From Rhizobium mayense (GTDB taxonomy: Bacteria; Pseudomonadota; Alphaproteobacteria; Rhizobiales; Rhizobiaceae): DNA of 64,000 bases. The notes beneath the pieces are model-generated. The model saw nothing but the letters and a program-made list of their open reading frames with translations. It was not told where the DNA came from and searched no databases. The stretch covers positions 54,545-118,544 of the forward strand of contig NZ_JARFYM010000019.1 of NCBI RefSeq assembly GCF_030272705.1, in the 5' to 3' direction. Position numbers and translations under genes: made by a program. This document shows positions 34,862 to 43,972 of this stretch, in pieces (the stretch's first letter is position 1; every line of letters begins with the position of its first letter).

Positions 34862-36685
34862 TCAATGGTGAAACAGGACGCTGGCGCCCTGATCGGCAGG
34901 GCCGGCGCTGTGGCGGAAGGGGGCGAAGAGCTCGCGGCCCATGCCGAATTCGTTCGCGGAGAGGTCGGCGACGACGGGATCGCGTTCGGCCATGTCGGCG
35001 GCGTCTACCAGCACTTCCAACGTACCTGCAATCGCGTCGATGCGGATGATATCACCGTCCTTGATGCGGGCGATGGGGCCGCCGTCCACCGCCTCCGGCG
35101 TGACGTGGATCGCGGCCGGGACCTTGCCCGACGCGCCGGACATGCGCCCGTCGGTCAGCAGCGCTACGCGGAAGCCGCGGTCCTGCAGCACGCCGAGCGC
35201 AGGCGTCAGCTTGTGCAGCTCCGGCATGCCGTTCGCCTTCGGGCCCTGGAAGCGGACGACCGCGACGAAATCGCGGTTCAGCTTGCCGTCCTTGAAAGCC
35301 TGCTGCATTTCAAGCTGGTCGTGGAAGATGACGGCGGGCGCCTCGATGACATGGCGCTCCGGCTTGACGGCGGAAATCTTGATCACCGCCTTGCCGATAT
35401 TGCCGCGCAGCATCTTCAGGCCGCCAGTGGTGTGGAACGGCGTGTCGATGCCGGCCAGCACCTTGGGATCACCGCTTTTTTCCGGCGCCGGCTCGCGGAC
35501 GACGCCTCCATCGGAGCCGATCTTCACCTCGATCGAATAGGCGGAAAGCCCCTGGCCGGCGACGGTGCGGACATCGTCGTGCAGCAGCCCCTTCTTCAGG
35601 AGTTCCTTGATCAGAAAGCCCATGCCGCCGGCGGCATGGAAATGGTTCACATCGGCAAGCCCGTTCGGATAGACGCGGGCGAGCAACGGGACGATGTCCG
35701 AAAGCTCGGAAATGTCCTGCCAGGTCAGCACGATGCCGGCTGCCCGGGCCATGGCGACGAGATGCATCGTATGATTGGTCGAGCCGCCGGTCGCATGCAG
35801 GCCGACGACGCCGTTGACGATGGAGCGCTCATCGATCATCTCGCCGGCGGGCGTGAATTCATTGCCCAAGGCGGTAATGGCGAGCGCCCGCTTGGTGGCC
35901 TCGCGGGTCAGTGCTTCGCGCAGCGGCGTGCCGGGATTGACGAAAGACGCACCGGGCATATGGAAGCCCATGATCTCCATCAGCATCTGGTTGGAATTGG
36001 CCGTGCCGTAGAAGGTGCATGTGCCAGGGCCGTGATAGGACTTCGATTCCGCCTCCAGCAGTTCGTCGCGGCCGACCTTGCCTTCGGCAAAGAGCTGGCG
36101 CACGCGCGACTTCTCGTCGTTCGGCAGGCCGGAGGTCATCGGGCCAGCGGGAATGAAGACGGCCGGTAGATGGCCAAAGGAAAGCGCGGCGATGACAAGG
36201 CCGGGTACGATCTTGTCGCAGACGCCGAGGAAGACGGCCGCGTCGAACATATTGTGCGACAGGCCGACGCCGGCTGCCATGGCGATCAGGTCGCGCGAGA
36301 ACAACGACAGTTCCATGCCCGGCTGTCCCTGCGTGACGCCGTCGCACATCGCCGGCACGCCGCCAGCGACCTGGGCGATGCCGCCGGCCTCTGCCGCGGC
36401 CTCGCGGATGATCGCGGGATAGGTCTCGAACGGCTGATGTGCCGAGAGCATGTCGTTATAGGAGGTGATGATACCGAGATTGGGCACACGGTCGCCCGCC
36501 AGCGCATCCTTCTCGGAGGGGGAACAGATGGCGAAGCCATGCGCGAGGTTGGCGCAGCCGAGCACGGAGCGCTGTACGCCCGCCGTCGCGGCATTGCGCA
36601 GGCGGTCCAGATAGCGCTCGCGTGTCGGCTTCGAACGCTCGACGATGCGTGTGGTAATCGCGGAAATGCGGGCGTCAGCGGCCAT
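34862..36685 (-). CDS. edd: 6-Phosphogluconate dehydratase (Edd)
   Basis: A 607-residue [4Fe-4S] dehydratase that converts 6-phosphogluconate to KDPG, the first committed step of the Entner-Doudoroff pathway. IlvD/Edd family motifs: TSYNDMLSAHQPFETYP, the cluster cysteines in PAMCDGVTQGQPGMELS and FLGVCDKIVPG, and SYHGPGTCTFYGTANSNQM. A GGAGG site precedes the ATG. Last gene of zwf-pgl-edd. The KDPG aldolase gene (eda) is not in the window. The 178 bases before it (36686-36863) hold no gene. Confidence 0.96.
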   Translation of the reverse strand: MAADARISAITTRIVERSKPTRERYLDRLRNAATAGVQRSVLGCANLAHGFAICSPSEKDALAGDRVPNLGIITSYNDMLSAHQPFETYPAIIREAAAEAGGIAQVAGGVPAMCDGVTQGQPGMELSLFSRDLIAMAAGVGLSHNMFDAAVFLGVCDKIVPGLVIAALSFGHLPAVFIPAGPMTSGLPNDEKSRVRQLFAEGKVGRDELLEAESKSYHGPGTCTFYGTANSNQMLMEIMGFHMPGASFVNPGTPLREALTREATKRALAITALGNEFTPAGEMIDERSIVNGVVGLHATGGSTNHTMHLVAMARAAGIVLTWQDISELSDIVPLLARVYPNGLADVNHFHAAGGMGFLIKELLKKGLLHDDVRTVAGQGLSAYSIEVKIGSDGGVVREPAPEKSGDPKVLAGIDTPFHTTGGLKMLRGNIGKAVIKISAVKPERHVIEAPAVIFHDQLEMQQAFKDGKLNRDFVAVVRFQGPKANGMPELHKLTPALGVLQDRGFRVALLTDGRMSGASGKVPAAIHVTPEAVDGGPIARIKDGDIIRIDAIAGTLEVLVDAADMAERDPVVADLSANEFGMGRELFAPFRHSAGPADQGASVLFHH

Positions 36686-36863
36686 GGTCGATCTGCCTCC
36701 GTCTGTTCTTGCGCATAATCCCGAAGATCGAGTTCGATCTTATCTTGGGAAAGGACTAGGCGCAGGCTTCAAATGTCACTGCATCCCCGGCGCGCCCTCT
36801 CGGGCGCACGGCGCAGCAGCGGTTGCTGTGTCTATCAGGGTCCGATGATGGCCGTTCGGCCTG

Positions 36864-37565
36864 TCAGGGAGCCCAATAAATCTCGACCGGAGAGGCGGCC
36901 CGGCGCAGGACGGCGCGGATCGGCATCTCGGTCTCATCGCCCGGCGCTTCGGCCTTGGCGAGAACCTCTTTTTTGCCTTCTCCTTCAATATGGAGCACCA
37001 GCAATCGGGCATCCTGAAGGCTGGAGAAGGTGAAGGTCAGCCGGGGTTCGCCGGCCCCTTCGGCTTCCATGGTGATGATGCCGCGCGGGGTCTTCGGATC
37101 AAGCGCGGTTGCGAGATTGCTCCCGCCCGGAAAGAAGGAGGCCGTGTGGCCGTCATTGCCCATGCCGAGGATGGCGACGTCAAAGGGAAATCCAATGCTC
37201 TTGGTCTTTTCCGTGGCGATGATGGCGGCCTCCTCGACGGAAGCCACAGCCTGGTAGAGCGGAAAGAACTGTGCCGAAGCGGCCTTGTCCTTCAGCAGGT
37301 TTTCCTGAACGAGCAGATGGTTCGAGCGCGGATTGTCAGCCGGCACGAACCGTTCGTCAACGAGGGTGATCGTCATCTTGCCCCAGTCGATCGAGCGCGA
37401 TGACAGCGCCTGGAAGAAGGCCTTCGGCGTCGAACCGCCGGAGACCGCAATGCTTGCGGAGCCACGCGCGGCGATGGCGGCCGAGAGGGTCTCAGCTACC
37501 TTGTCCGCGAGCTTGCCGGCGAGTTCTGCACCATTGGCGAAAGCATTCATGTTCGCTGTCATCAT
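36864..37565 (-). CDS. pgl: 6-Phosphogluconolactonase (Pgl)
   Basis: A 233-residue lactonase of the NagB/SOL/DevB family. Signatures: ASIAVSGGSTPKAFFQAL (about 37-54), DERFVPADNPRSNH with the conserved Asp-Glu-Arg, and GMGNDGHTASFFPG with the catalytic His region. It lies 12 bases downstream of zwf, which supplies its substrate. Two adjacent ATG codons make the start ambiguous by one residue. Confidence 0.94.
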   Translation of the reverse strand: MMTANMNAFANGAELAGKLADKVAETLSAAIAARGSASIAVSGGSTPKAFFQALSSRSIDWGKMTITLVDERFVPADNPRSNHLLVQENLLKDKAASAQFFPLYQAVASVEEAAIIATEKTKSIGFPFDVAILGMGNDGHTASFFPGGSNLATALDPKTPRGIITMEAEGAGEPRLTFTFSSLQDARLLVLHIEGEGKKEVLAKAEAPGDETEMPIRAVLRRAASPVEIYWAP

Positions 37566-37577
37566 CGTCGTCCCAGT

Positions 37578-39053
37578 TTAGATATCGTCGTGCCAGGTGC
37601 GGCCGTCACGCTCGATAAGCGCGATAGCCTGGCTCGGACCCCAGGTGCCGGCGGTATAGCCCTGCACCTGCTGGCCGGCCTCTTCCCACCCCTTGAGGAT
37701 CGGATCGACCCATTTCCATGCGGCTTCTACTTCGTCACGGCGCATGAAGAGCGTCTGGTTGGAACGGACAACGTCCATCAGCAGGCGTTCGTAGGCGTCA
37801 GGATTGCGGACGTTGAAGGCCGAAGCGAAGCTCATGTCGAGCGAGACGTTGCGCAGGCGCATGCCGCCCGGACCGGGGTCCTTGATCATCAGCGACTGCT
37901 TGACGCCTTCGTCCGGCTGCAGGCGGATCACCAATTGGTTGGCGACGATGCGGCCGGCAGCCTGATCGAAAATGTTGTGCGGGATGGGCTTGAAGGTGAT
38001 GACGATTTCCGACATGCGACCGGCGAGGCGCTTGCCGGTGCGAATGTAGAAAGGCACGCCCGCCCAGCGCCAGTTGCCGATTTCGGCCTTGATGGCGACA
38101 AAGGTTTCGGTGTTGGAGACTCCGCCTTCCAGTTCGTCGAGGTAGCCCTTGACCGGACCGCCTGCCGAAGCGCCGGCGCGATATTGGCCGCGTACAGTCG
38201 ACTGTTCGACATTGGAAGCATCGATCGGCTTCAGCGCGCGCAGAACTTTCAGCTTCTCGTCGCGAACGGCTTCGGAATCCATCGAGGAGGGGATTTCCAT
38301 CGCCGTCAAGCAAAGGAGCTGCAGGATATGGTTCTGCACCATGTCGCGCAGTGCGCCGGCCGTATCGTAGTAGCCGGCGCGGCCTTCCAGGCCGACCGAT
38401 TCGGCAACCGTGATCTGCACGTGATCGATATGATCGGCGTTCCACAGCGGCTCATACAGCGCGTTGGCAAAGCGCAGCGCCATCAGGTTCTGCACGGTTT
38501 CCTTGCCGAGATAGTGGTCGATGCGGAAAATCTGCTCTTCCTTGAAGACCCTGCCGATCGTGTCGTTGAGCTGCAGGGCGGAAGCGAGGTCGCGGCCGAT
38601 CGGCTTTTCGACGACGATGCGGGTCTGCTTGGTGATCAGCTTGTGATCATGAATTTTCTGCGAGATGTCGCCGAAAATGCCCGGAGCGACGGCGAGGTAG
38701 AAGGCGCGCACGCGATCCTTGCCTTCGTCCAGAATCTTCTTGAGCTGATCCCAGCCGGCATCGGTCTTGGCATCGACCGACACGTAGAACAGGCGAGCGC
38801 AGAATTTCTTCACTTCGGCTTCGTCGTACTCGCCCTTCTTCAGGTGCTCTTTCAGAGCTGCTTCGGCGAATTTGCGGTATTCTTCATGCGAGAGCGCGCT
38901 GCGCGATGCGCCGATGACACGGGTCGGTTCGGAAAATTGACCTTCGATCTGACGGTGATAGAGGGCGGGCAGGAGTTTGCGTTCAGCAAGGTCGCCGCTG
39001 CCGCCGAAAACGACATAGTCAAATGGTTCAACGGGAATGATTTGGCTGCTCAT
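37578..39053 (-). CDS. zwf: Glucose-6-phosphate dehydrogenase (Zwf)
   Basis: A 491-residue NADP/NAD-dependent enzyme that opens the Entner-Doudoroff/pentose phosphate route. Signatures: the nucleotide-binding FGGSGDLAERKLLPALYH (where GTGDLA is commoner), EKPIGRD, and the catalytic-site RIDHYLGKETVQNLMALRFAN. It heads the zwf-pgl-edd operon, with an imperfect palindrome 29-61 bases upstream that may be an operator. Confidence 0.96.
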   Translation of the reverse strand: MSSQIIPVEPFDYVVFGGSGDLAERKLLPALYHRQIEGQFSEPTRVIGASRSALSHEEYRKFAEAALKEHLKKGEYDEAEVKKFCARLFYVSVDAKTDAGWDQLKKILDEGKDRVRAFYLAVAPGIFGDISQKIHDHKLITKQTRIVVEKPIGRDLASALQLNDTIGRVFKEEQIFRIDHYLGKETVQNLMALRFANALYEPLWNADHIDHVQITVAESVGLEGRAGYYDTAGALRDMVQNHILQLLCLTAMEIPSSMDSEAVRDEKLKVLRALKPIDASNVEQSTVRGQYRAGASAGGPVKGYLDELEGGVSNTETFVAIKAEIGNWRWAGVPFYIRTGKRLAGRMSEIVITFKPIPHNIFDQAAGRIVANQLVIRLQPDEGVKQSLMIKDPGPGGMRLRNVSLDMSFASAFNVRNPDAYERLLMDVVRSNQTLFMRRDEVEAAWKWVDPILKGWEEAGQQVQGYTAGTWGPSQAIALIERDGRTWHDDI

Positions 39054-39081
39054 GAGCTATCTCTCAATCGGTCTTGGTTAA

Positions 39082-39114
39082 GGCCCCTTTTAATCTAATC
39101 GATTTAAAAAGGCC
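39082..39114. promoter_or_regulatory. Imperfect palindrome upstream of zwf
   Basis: GGCCCCTTTTAA (39082-39093) and TTTAAAAAGGCC (39103-39114) form arms that match at 9 of 12 positions around TCTAATCGA. It lies 29-61 bases from the zwf ATG. A HexR-type (RpiR-family) regulator controls zwf operons in several proteobacteria; whether this is such a site is not known. Confidence 0.4.
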
Positions 39115-39182
39115 AGTGTGCATCGCAAAATTCAGACTCGGCTTTTAGAGCGGATTGCCGCAGGAGGAAATCCATTCTGTGT

Positions 39183-40481
39183 CTAAAACCTGTCGCGCAA
39201 CGCAAACCACGAGAGCGCCAGGAACAGGAGAGGCGCCCGCATGCGGGCACCGCCGGGAAAGGGCGGGATGTTCAACGCCTTGAAAAGCGCAAGGTCGTCG
39301 GCATTCCCGAGGACCGTTTTCGCATAAAGTTTACCGCAATAGTTTGACAGCATGACTCCGTGCCCGGAATAGCCGCCGATGGAGGTGACGCCCGGCATGA
39401 CCTCGCGCACGAAAGGTTGGCGCGGCATGGTGATGCCGACCGATCCGCCCCAGGCATGGGTAATGGCGACATCGCCGAGCGCAGGGTAGATTTCGGCGAT
39501 CTGGCGGCGGATGTGCTGCGTTATGTCGCGCGGATTATCGGACGTGTAGGCCTCACGCCCGCCGAACAGCAGACGTCCGTCCTTCGATTTTCGGAAATAG
39601 CGCACCACGAATCGCGAATCCGCCACCGCCTCTCCGCCGGGCAGGACATCGGGAAACTTTTCGAGCGGTTCGGTGGCGCCGATGAAGGAGCGAATCGGCA
39701 TGACATGGCTCGCGGTCACCGGCTCCAGATTGCCGATATAACCGTTGCAGGCAATGAGCACGCGGTCGGCGGTGATCGTGCCGCTTTCGGTCTCGATCAA
39801 CGTCTTGCCGCCAGATTGGCGGATCGCCTTTGCCGGCGTCATTTCGAAAATCGACGCCCCAGCGGCCTTCGCTACCCGCGCCAGGCCGATGAGCAGTTTC
39901 AGCGGATGGATATGGCCCGTACCCACGTCCCTGACGCCATAGAGATAGAACTTCGAGCCAAGCCGCTCCTGGGTTTCCGCTTGATCCATGAAGCTCACAT
40001 GCGGATAGCCGTAGCGCTTCGCGGCGATTTCGGCGTTCTCGACATAGTCGCGCTTATAGCTCCGCTTGTGCGTGACATTCATCTGGCCGGGCATGAAGTC
40101 GATGTCGATGTTATGCTCGGTGGCAAAATCGAGAAGGTAACGCTTGGCATACTCCGCGAGATCGAACAGCGCCTTGGAGCGCTCGTAGCCGATCTTCGCC
40201 TCCAGCTCTTCCGGCCATGAGCGCTGGCCGGTGCCGAGCTGGCCGCCATTGCGGCCGGATGCGCCGTCGCCGAAGCGGTTGGCGTCGATGAGCGCGACGT
40301 CGACGCCGGCCTTGGCAAGATTGCAGGCGGCCTGCAAGCCGGTATAGCCGCCGCCGATGATGGCAACATCGGCACGGCGGGAGCCGTCGAGCTTGGGATA
40401 GGCCGGGCGAGGGCCGACGGTTGCCTGATACCAGGAAAGGCCCGGTGCGATCGGGCTCTGCCATGATTCCTGCAATGTCAT
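39183..40481 (-). CDS. puuB: Gamma-glutamylputrescine oxidoreductase-type FAD enzyme (PuuB/OrdL)
   Basis: A 432-residue FAD-dependent amine oxidase of the DAO family. Rossmann motif ADVAIIGGGYTGLQAACNLA (about 38-57) and the PuuB/OrdL mark DGASGRNGGQLGTGQR. C-terminal FAD contacts are in TSIGGYSGHGVMLSNY. PuuB oxidises gamma-glutamylputrescine to its aldehyde, releasing ammonia and peroxide. The gene starts 13 bases after the puuA-type gene with a GGAGG site, which supports the substrate; other amine substrates remain possible. Confidence 0.82.
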   Translation of the reverse strand: MTLQESWQSPIAPGLSWYQATVGPRPAYPKLDGSRRADVAIIGGGYTGLQAACNLAKAGVDVALIDANRFGDGASGRNGGQLGTGQRSWPEELEAKIGYERSKALFDLAEYAKRYLLDFATEHNIDIDFMPGQMNVTHKRSYKRDYVENAEIAAKRYGYPHVSFMDQAETQERLGSKFYLYGVRDVGTGHIHPLKLLIGLARVAKAAGASIFEMTPAKAIRQSGGKTLIETESGTITADRVLIACNGYIGNLEPVTASHVMPIRSFIGATEPLEKFPDVLPGGEAVADSRFVVRYFRKSKDGRLLFGGREAYTSDNPRDITQHIRRQIAEIYPALGDVAITHAWGGSVGITMPRQPFVREVMPGVTSIGGYSGHGVMLSNYCGKLYAKTVLGNADDLALFKALNIPPFPGGARMRAPLLFLALSWFALRDRF

Positions 40482-40494
40482 GGGCGGGCCTCCC

Positions 40495-41931
40495 TCACAC
40501 GTTGAGCAGAAGGAATTCCCGCTCCCACGGGCTGATTACTTGCATGAAAGTTTCGAATTCGCCGCGCTTGACGCCGACATAGATGTCGATGAAGTCCTTG
40601 CCCAGAACCTCTTCGAAAGCCGGCTCCCCTTCCAGCAGCGCAATGGCTTCGAGAAGGCCGCGCGGCAGGTCGATCGAGCCCTCATTGGCCGAATCCTCGG
40701 TCGGCGGCGTCGGCTCCACCTTCTTCATGATGCCGAGCAGGCCGGAGCCGAGCGAGGCTGCGAGCGCCAGATATGGATTGGCGTCCGAGCTCGGCAACCG
40801 GTTCTCGACACGGCGCGCCTGCGGATCGGAGACCGGTACGCGGAAAGCCGTGGTGCGGTTGTCATAGCCCCAGGCATTGTTGACCGGGCAGGACATGTTC
40901 GGCGCCAGGCGCCGATAGGAGTTCACATAGGGCGCGAGCATCGCCAGCGCATTCGGCACATAGCGCTGCATGCCGCCGATGAAGTGGAAAAATTCCGGCG
41001 CGGGACTGCCGTCAGGATTGGTGAAGACGTTCTTTCCGGTCTCGATGTTGACCACGGACTGGTGAATATGCATGGCCGAGCCCGGCTGGCTCTGGATCGG
41101 CTTGGCCATGAAGGTGGCATAGATGCCGTGCTTCATCGCCGCTTCGCGGATGGTGCGCTTGAACATGAACACCTGGTCGGCGAGCTCGATCGGATCGCCA
41201 TGGCGCAGGTTGATTTCGAGCTGCGCCGGACCCTCTTCATGGATCAGCGTGTCGATCTCCAGGCCCTGTTTCTCGGAGAAGTGATAGATATCGTCGATCA
41301 GTTCGTCGAATTCGTTGATGCCGGCGATCGAATAGCCCTGACCCCCAAGGATAGAGCGACCCGAACGGCCCTTCGGCGGATGCAGCGGATAGTCCGGATC
41401 GTCGTTCTTGGCGACGAGATAGAATTCGATCTCCGGCGCCACCACCGGCTTCCAGCCGCACTCGCGATAGAGCCCCATGATCCGCTTTAAGAGATTGCGC
41501 GGAGTGTAGGACACCGCCACGCCATCCGAATTGACGATGTCGCAGATCACCTGCGCCGTCGGATCGCTTTCCCAGGGCACGACGGAAAGCGTCGAAAGAT
41601 CAGGCACCAGCTTCAGGTCGCTGTCGCGCGGCTCGTAGCGGAAGCTTTCGGTTTCCTCCGGATATTCGCCCGAAATCGTGTGGCGATAGATTGCCGAGGG
41701 CAGGGCCAGCGACGTGTTGGAGGTGAATTTCGACGTCGGCATCATCTTGCCGCGCGGCACGCCCGCTAGGTCCGGCGTGATGCATTCTATGTCTTCGATC
41801 CCGCGCGCCCGCAGCCATTGAGCCGCTTCCTTCCAATTTGCCACGCCGCGCGCCGATCTTAAACTCGGGGGAACTGTTGCGACTTTCGAGACCGGCATGG
41901 AAGCTTTCAGCGGGGTCTTTCTCGCAGGCAT
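40495..41931 (-). CDS. puuA: Gamma-glutamylputrescine synthetase-type glutamine synthetase (PuuA)
   Basis: A 478-residue member of the glutamine synthetase family. Catalytic motifs: APEIEFYL (metal-binding Glu), EGPAQLEINL, SAMHIHQSV (with the His) and NRLPSSDANPYLALAA. There is no GlnA-type adenylylation Tyr segment that I can find, and it pairs with a puuB gene, so ATP-dependent ligation of glutamate to putrescine is more likely than ammonia assimilation. The ATG at 41931 has a poor ribosome site; ATG 41898 is an alternative. A 137-base divergent gap separates it from 42069. Confidence 0.83.
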   Translation of the reverse strand: MPARKTPLKASMPVSKVATVPPSLRSARGVANWKEAAQWLRARGIEDIECITPDLAGVPRGKMMPTSKFTSNTSLALPSAIYRHTISGEYPEETESFRYEPRDSDLKLVPDLSTLSVVPWESDPTAQVICDIVNSDGVAVSYTPRNLLKRIMGLYRECGWKPVVAPEIEFYLVAKNDDPDYPLHPPKGRSGRSILGGQGYSIAGINEFDELIDDIYHFSEKQGLEIDTLIHEEGPAQLEINLRHGDPIELADQVFMFKRTIREAAMKHGIYATFMAKPIQSQPGSAMHIHQSVVNIETGKNVFTNPDGSPAPEFFHFIGGMQRYVPNALAMLAPYVNSYRRLAPNMSCPVNNAWGYDNRTTAFRVPVSDPQARRVENRLPSSDANPYLALAASLGSGLLGIMKKVEPTPPTEDSANEGSIDLPRGLLEAIALLEGEPAFEEVLGKDFIDIYVGVKRGEFETFMQVISPWEREFLLLNV

Positions 41932-42068
41932 AAAACACCGTATTTGCGTTGATCGGTGATCGCATCATAACCACAGTTTGCCAATTGGCGAGGGGAAAAA
42001 CCGGTTGGACTTTCGCCATATGATGGAAAAATGACTTTGCAGCGCAGCAATCGATAGAGGAATGAAAC

Positions 42069-43253
42069 GTGGCCGGCAGATATGATGTGATCGTTCTTGG
42101 CGCGGGTGCCGCGGGCATGATGTGCGCCATCCGCGCCGGCCAGCGCGGGCGCTCTGTCGCCGTGCTCGACCACGCCGTCGCACCGGGCGAGAAGATCCGC
42201 ATTTCCGGCGGCGGACGCTGCAATTTCACCAACATCCATGCCGGCCCGAAGAATTTCCTCTCCGCCAATCCGCATTTTGCCAAATCGGCCCTGGGGCGCT
42301 TCACGCCGAAGGATTTCCTGGCAATGGTCGAAGGCCATGGCATCGCCTGGCATGAAAAGACGCTCGGTCAACTCTTCTGCGACAACAGCGCCAAGGACAT
42401 CATCCGCATGCTGACCGACGAGATGCGGTCCGCCGGCGTCGATTTGCGGCTGCGCACCGAAATCGGCGCGATCGAGCCCGTTGCCGGTGGCGGCTATCGC
42501 GTCGCCACTTCGGAAGGCGCCTTGGAGGCAACGTCCCTGGTCATTGCCACCGGCGGCAAGTCGATCCCGAAGATGGGCGCCACAGGCTTTGCCTATCGCG
42601 TCGCCGAACAGTTCGGCCTGCCGCTCATAGAGACGCGTCCCGGCCTCGTGCCGCTGACCCTCGACCCGCAGCTTCTCCAGCGTTTGGCCCCGCTTGCCGG
42701 TATTGCCGCGCCCGCCGAGATCCGCCATGGCAAGACGGCGTTCCGCGAAGCCCTGCTTTTCACCCATCGCGGCTTGAGCGGCCCGGCAATCCTGCAGATC
42801 TCCTCCTATTGGCGGGAAGGGGACGAGATCACCGTCGCGATCGAGCCCGATATCGACATTTTTATCACCCTGAAAACAGCCCGGCAGGCCAATGGCCGGC
42901 AATCGGCGCAGACGGCCCTGGCGGAGATATTGCCGAAGCGGCTGGCGCAGCATTTCGCCGAAGGAGAGGGCATGTCGGGCAATATGGCCGATCAACCCGA
43001 CAGGCGCCTGCAGCAGCTCGCCGCCGCCGTCCAAGCCTGGCCGGTCAAACCGTCGGGTTCCGAAGGTTACCGCACCGCAGAAGTCACGCTCGGCGGCGTC
43101 GATACCGCCTGTCTCGATTCAAGGACGATGCAAGTCAAAACCATCCCCGGCCTGTTCTTCATCGGCGAATGCGTCGACGTCACCGGCTGGCTCGGCGGCT
43201 ATAACTTCCAATGGGCCTGGGCTTCCGGCCATGTTGCCGGCGAAGCGGCTTGA
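42069..43253 (+). CDS. BaiN/RdsA-family (HI0933-like) FAD flavoprotein
   Basis: A 394-residue NAD(P)/FAD-dependent oxidoreductase. The N-terminal FAD motif is VIVLGAGAAGMMCAIRAGQR, followed by the family-specific KIRISGGGRCNFTNIHA. The C-terminal closure is FFIGECVDVTGWLGGYNFQW. The reaction of most members is not known. GTG start after AGAGGAA. It is divergent from puuA, with no obvious pathway link. Confidence 0.88.
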   Translation: MAGRYDVIVLGAGAAGMMCAIRAGQRGRSVAVLDHAVAPGEKIRISGGGRCNFTNIHAGPKNFLSANPHFAKSALGRFTPKDFLAMVEGHGIAWHEKTLGQLFCDNSAKDIIRMLTDEMRSAGVDLRLRTEIGAIEPVAGGGYRVATSEGALEATSLVIATGGKSIPKMGATGFAYRVAEQFGLPLIETRPGLVPLTLDPQLLQRLAPLAGIAAPAEIRHGKTAFREALLFTHRGLSGPAILQISSYWREGDEITVAIEPDIDIFITLKTARQANGRQSAQTALAEILPKRLAQHFAEGEGMSGNMADQPDRRLQQLAAAVQAWPVKPSGSEGYRTAEVTLGGVDTACLDSRTMQVKTIPGLFFIGECVDVTGWLGGYNFQWAWASGHVAGEAA

Positions 43254-43472
43254 AGTTCGCGACGGAATTGGCGATCGCGGTTGTCGTGCCGCCGAAGTAG
43301 AACGCCTAACAACGTCCTACGCCTTTCGAGCAAATTTTCGCGACATGCGACAATTACGACTAGGCTCTGGTTCCGGCGTTTTCCATTCCTACATCTTTAT
43401 TCTACACATTGATGGTTGCCGGAAGGACCTTTTGCCGGTTATCCTGCAAATGCTAAAATGGGATCTAGGCTC

Positions 43473-43616
43473 ATGAACAGAACACAGCGTCGCGGTCGCG
43501 CCATTGCAATTGCTCAAACCCGTGACAACGCCAAGTTGGTCGCTATACGGCTGCTGATGCTGGCGACCGGCGCCACGGCTGCCTGCATCGCATACCTCGC
43601 GGTACGCAGCTTCTGA
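43473..43616 (+). CDS. Possible small membrane protein (47 aa)
   Basis: A short frame within a 719-base gap: basic N-terminus (MNRTQRRGRAIA) and a hydrophobic helix (IRLLMLATGATAACIAYLAV) ending RSF. GGATCTAGG lies before the ATG. The charge pattern suggests one membrane helix with a cytoplasmic N-terminus. No family is recognised. Bases 43254-43472 hold no other gene that I can support. Confidence 0.4.
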   Translation: MNRTQRRGRAIAIAQTRDNAKLVAIRLLMLATGATAACIAYLAVRSF

Positions 43617-43972
43617 TATCATCGGCCTGATCGGCCTTGGTCGCCGTTTCCCCGGCGATCGGCATGTGCGCATACGCCGGACCTCTTCCCGGCCGAGCCC
43701 TCACATCCCCTGCATTTCAGCGCTGTCCCCTGGCATTGAAGGCCTTGCGCCTTCCCGCCGCAGCCCCTTATCCGAAAATTAATCAATCGGACTCACAATC
43801 CGCGAAGATTTTCTGGGGCGTGCTTCTACAACGTAGAGCCGAAAGCAATGATTGCCTCCTGGCGCTGGCCGGGACCCCCGCCTGCGAACATCTCAAGATT
43901 GATGGTTGTGCATCCGGTCAGCGCCGAGTGGGCGTCGGCAGGGGGAGCGATGTATGAGAGGCCAGAGCCACC
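43617..43972. other. Intergenic region upstream of chemoreceptor
   Basis: 356 bases with no supported gene. An open frame at 43637-43957 has a composition unlike real proteins (many Pro, Arg and Cys). The chemoreceptor promoter should lie here, but I see no clear -35/-10 pair. Confidence 0.5.

Noticed and set aside
37590..39098. 502-codon plus-strand open frame
   Set aside because: Antisense to zwf, which has full family motifs; the plus-strand protein has none.
43637..43957. 106-codon frame before the chemoreceptor
   Set aside because: No ribosome site and a Pro/Cys/Arg-rich sequence without protein-like pattern.
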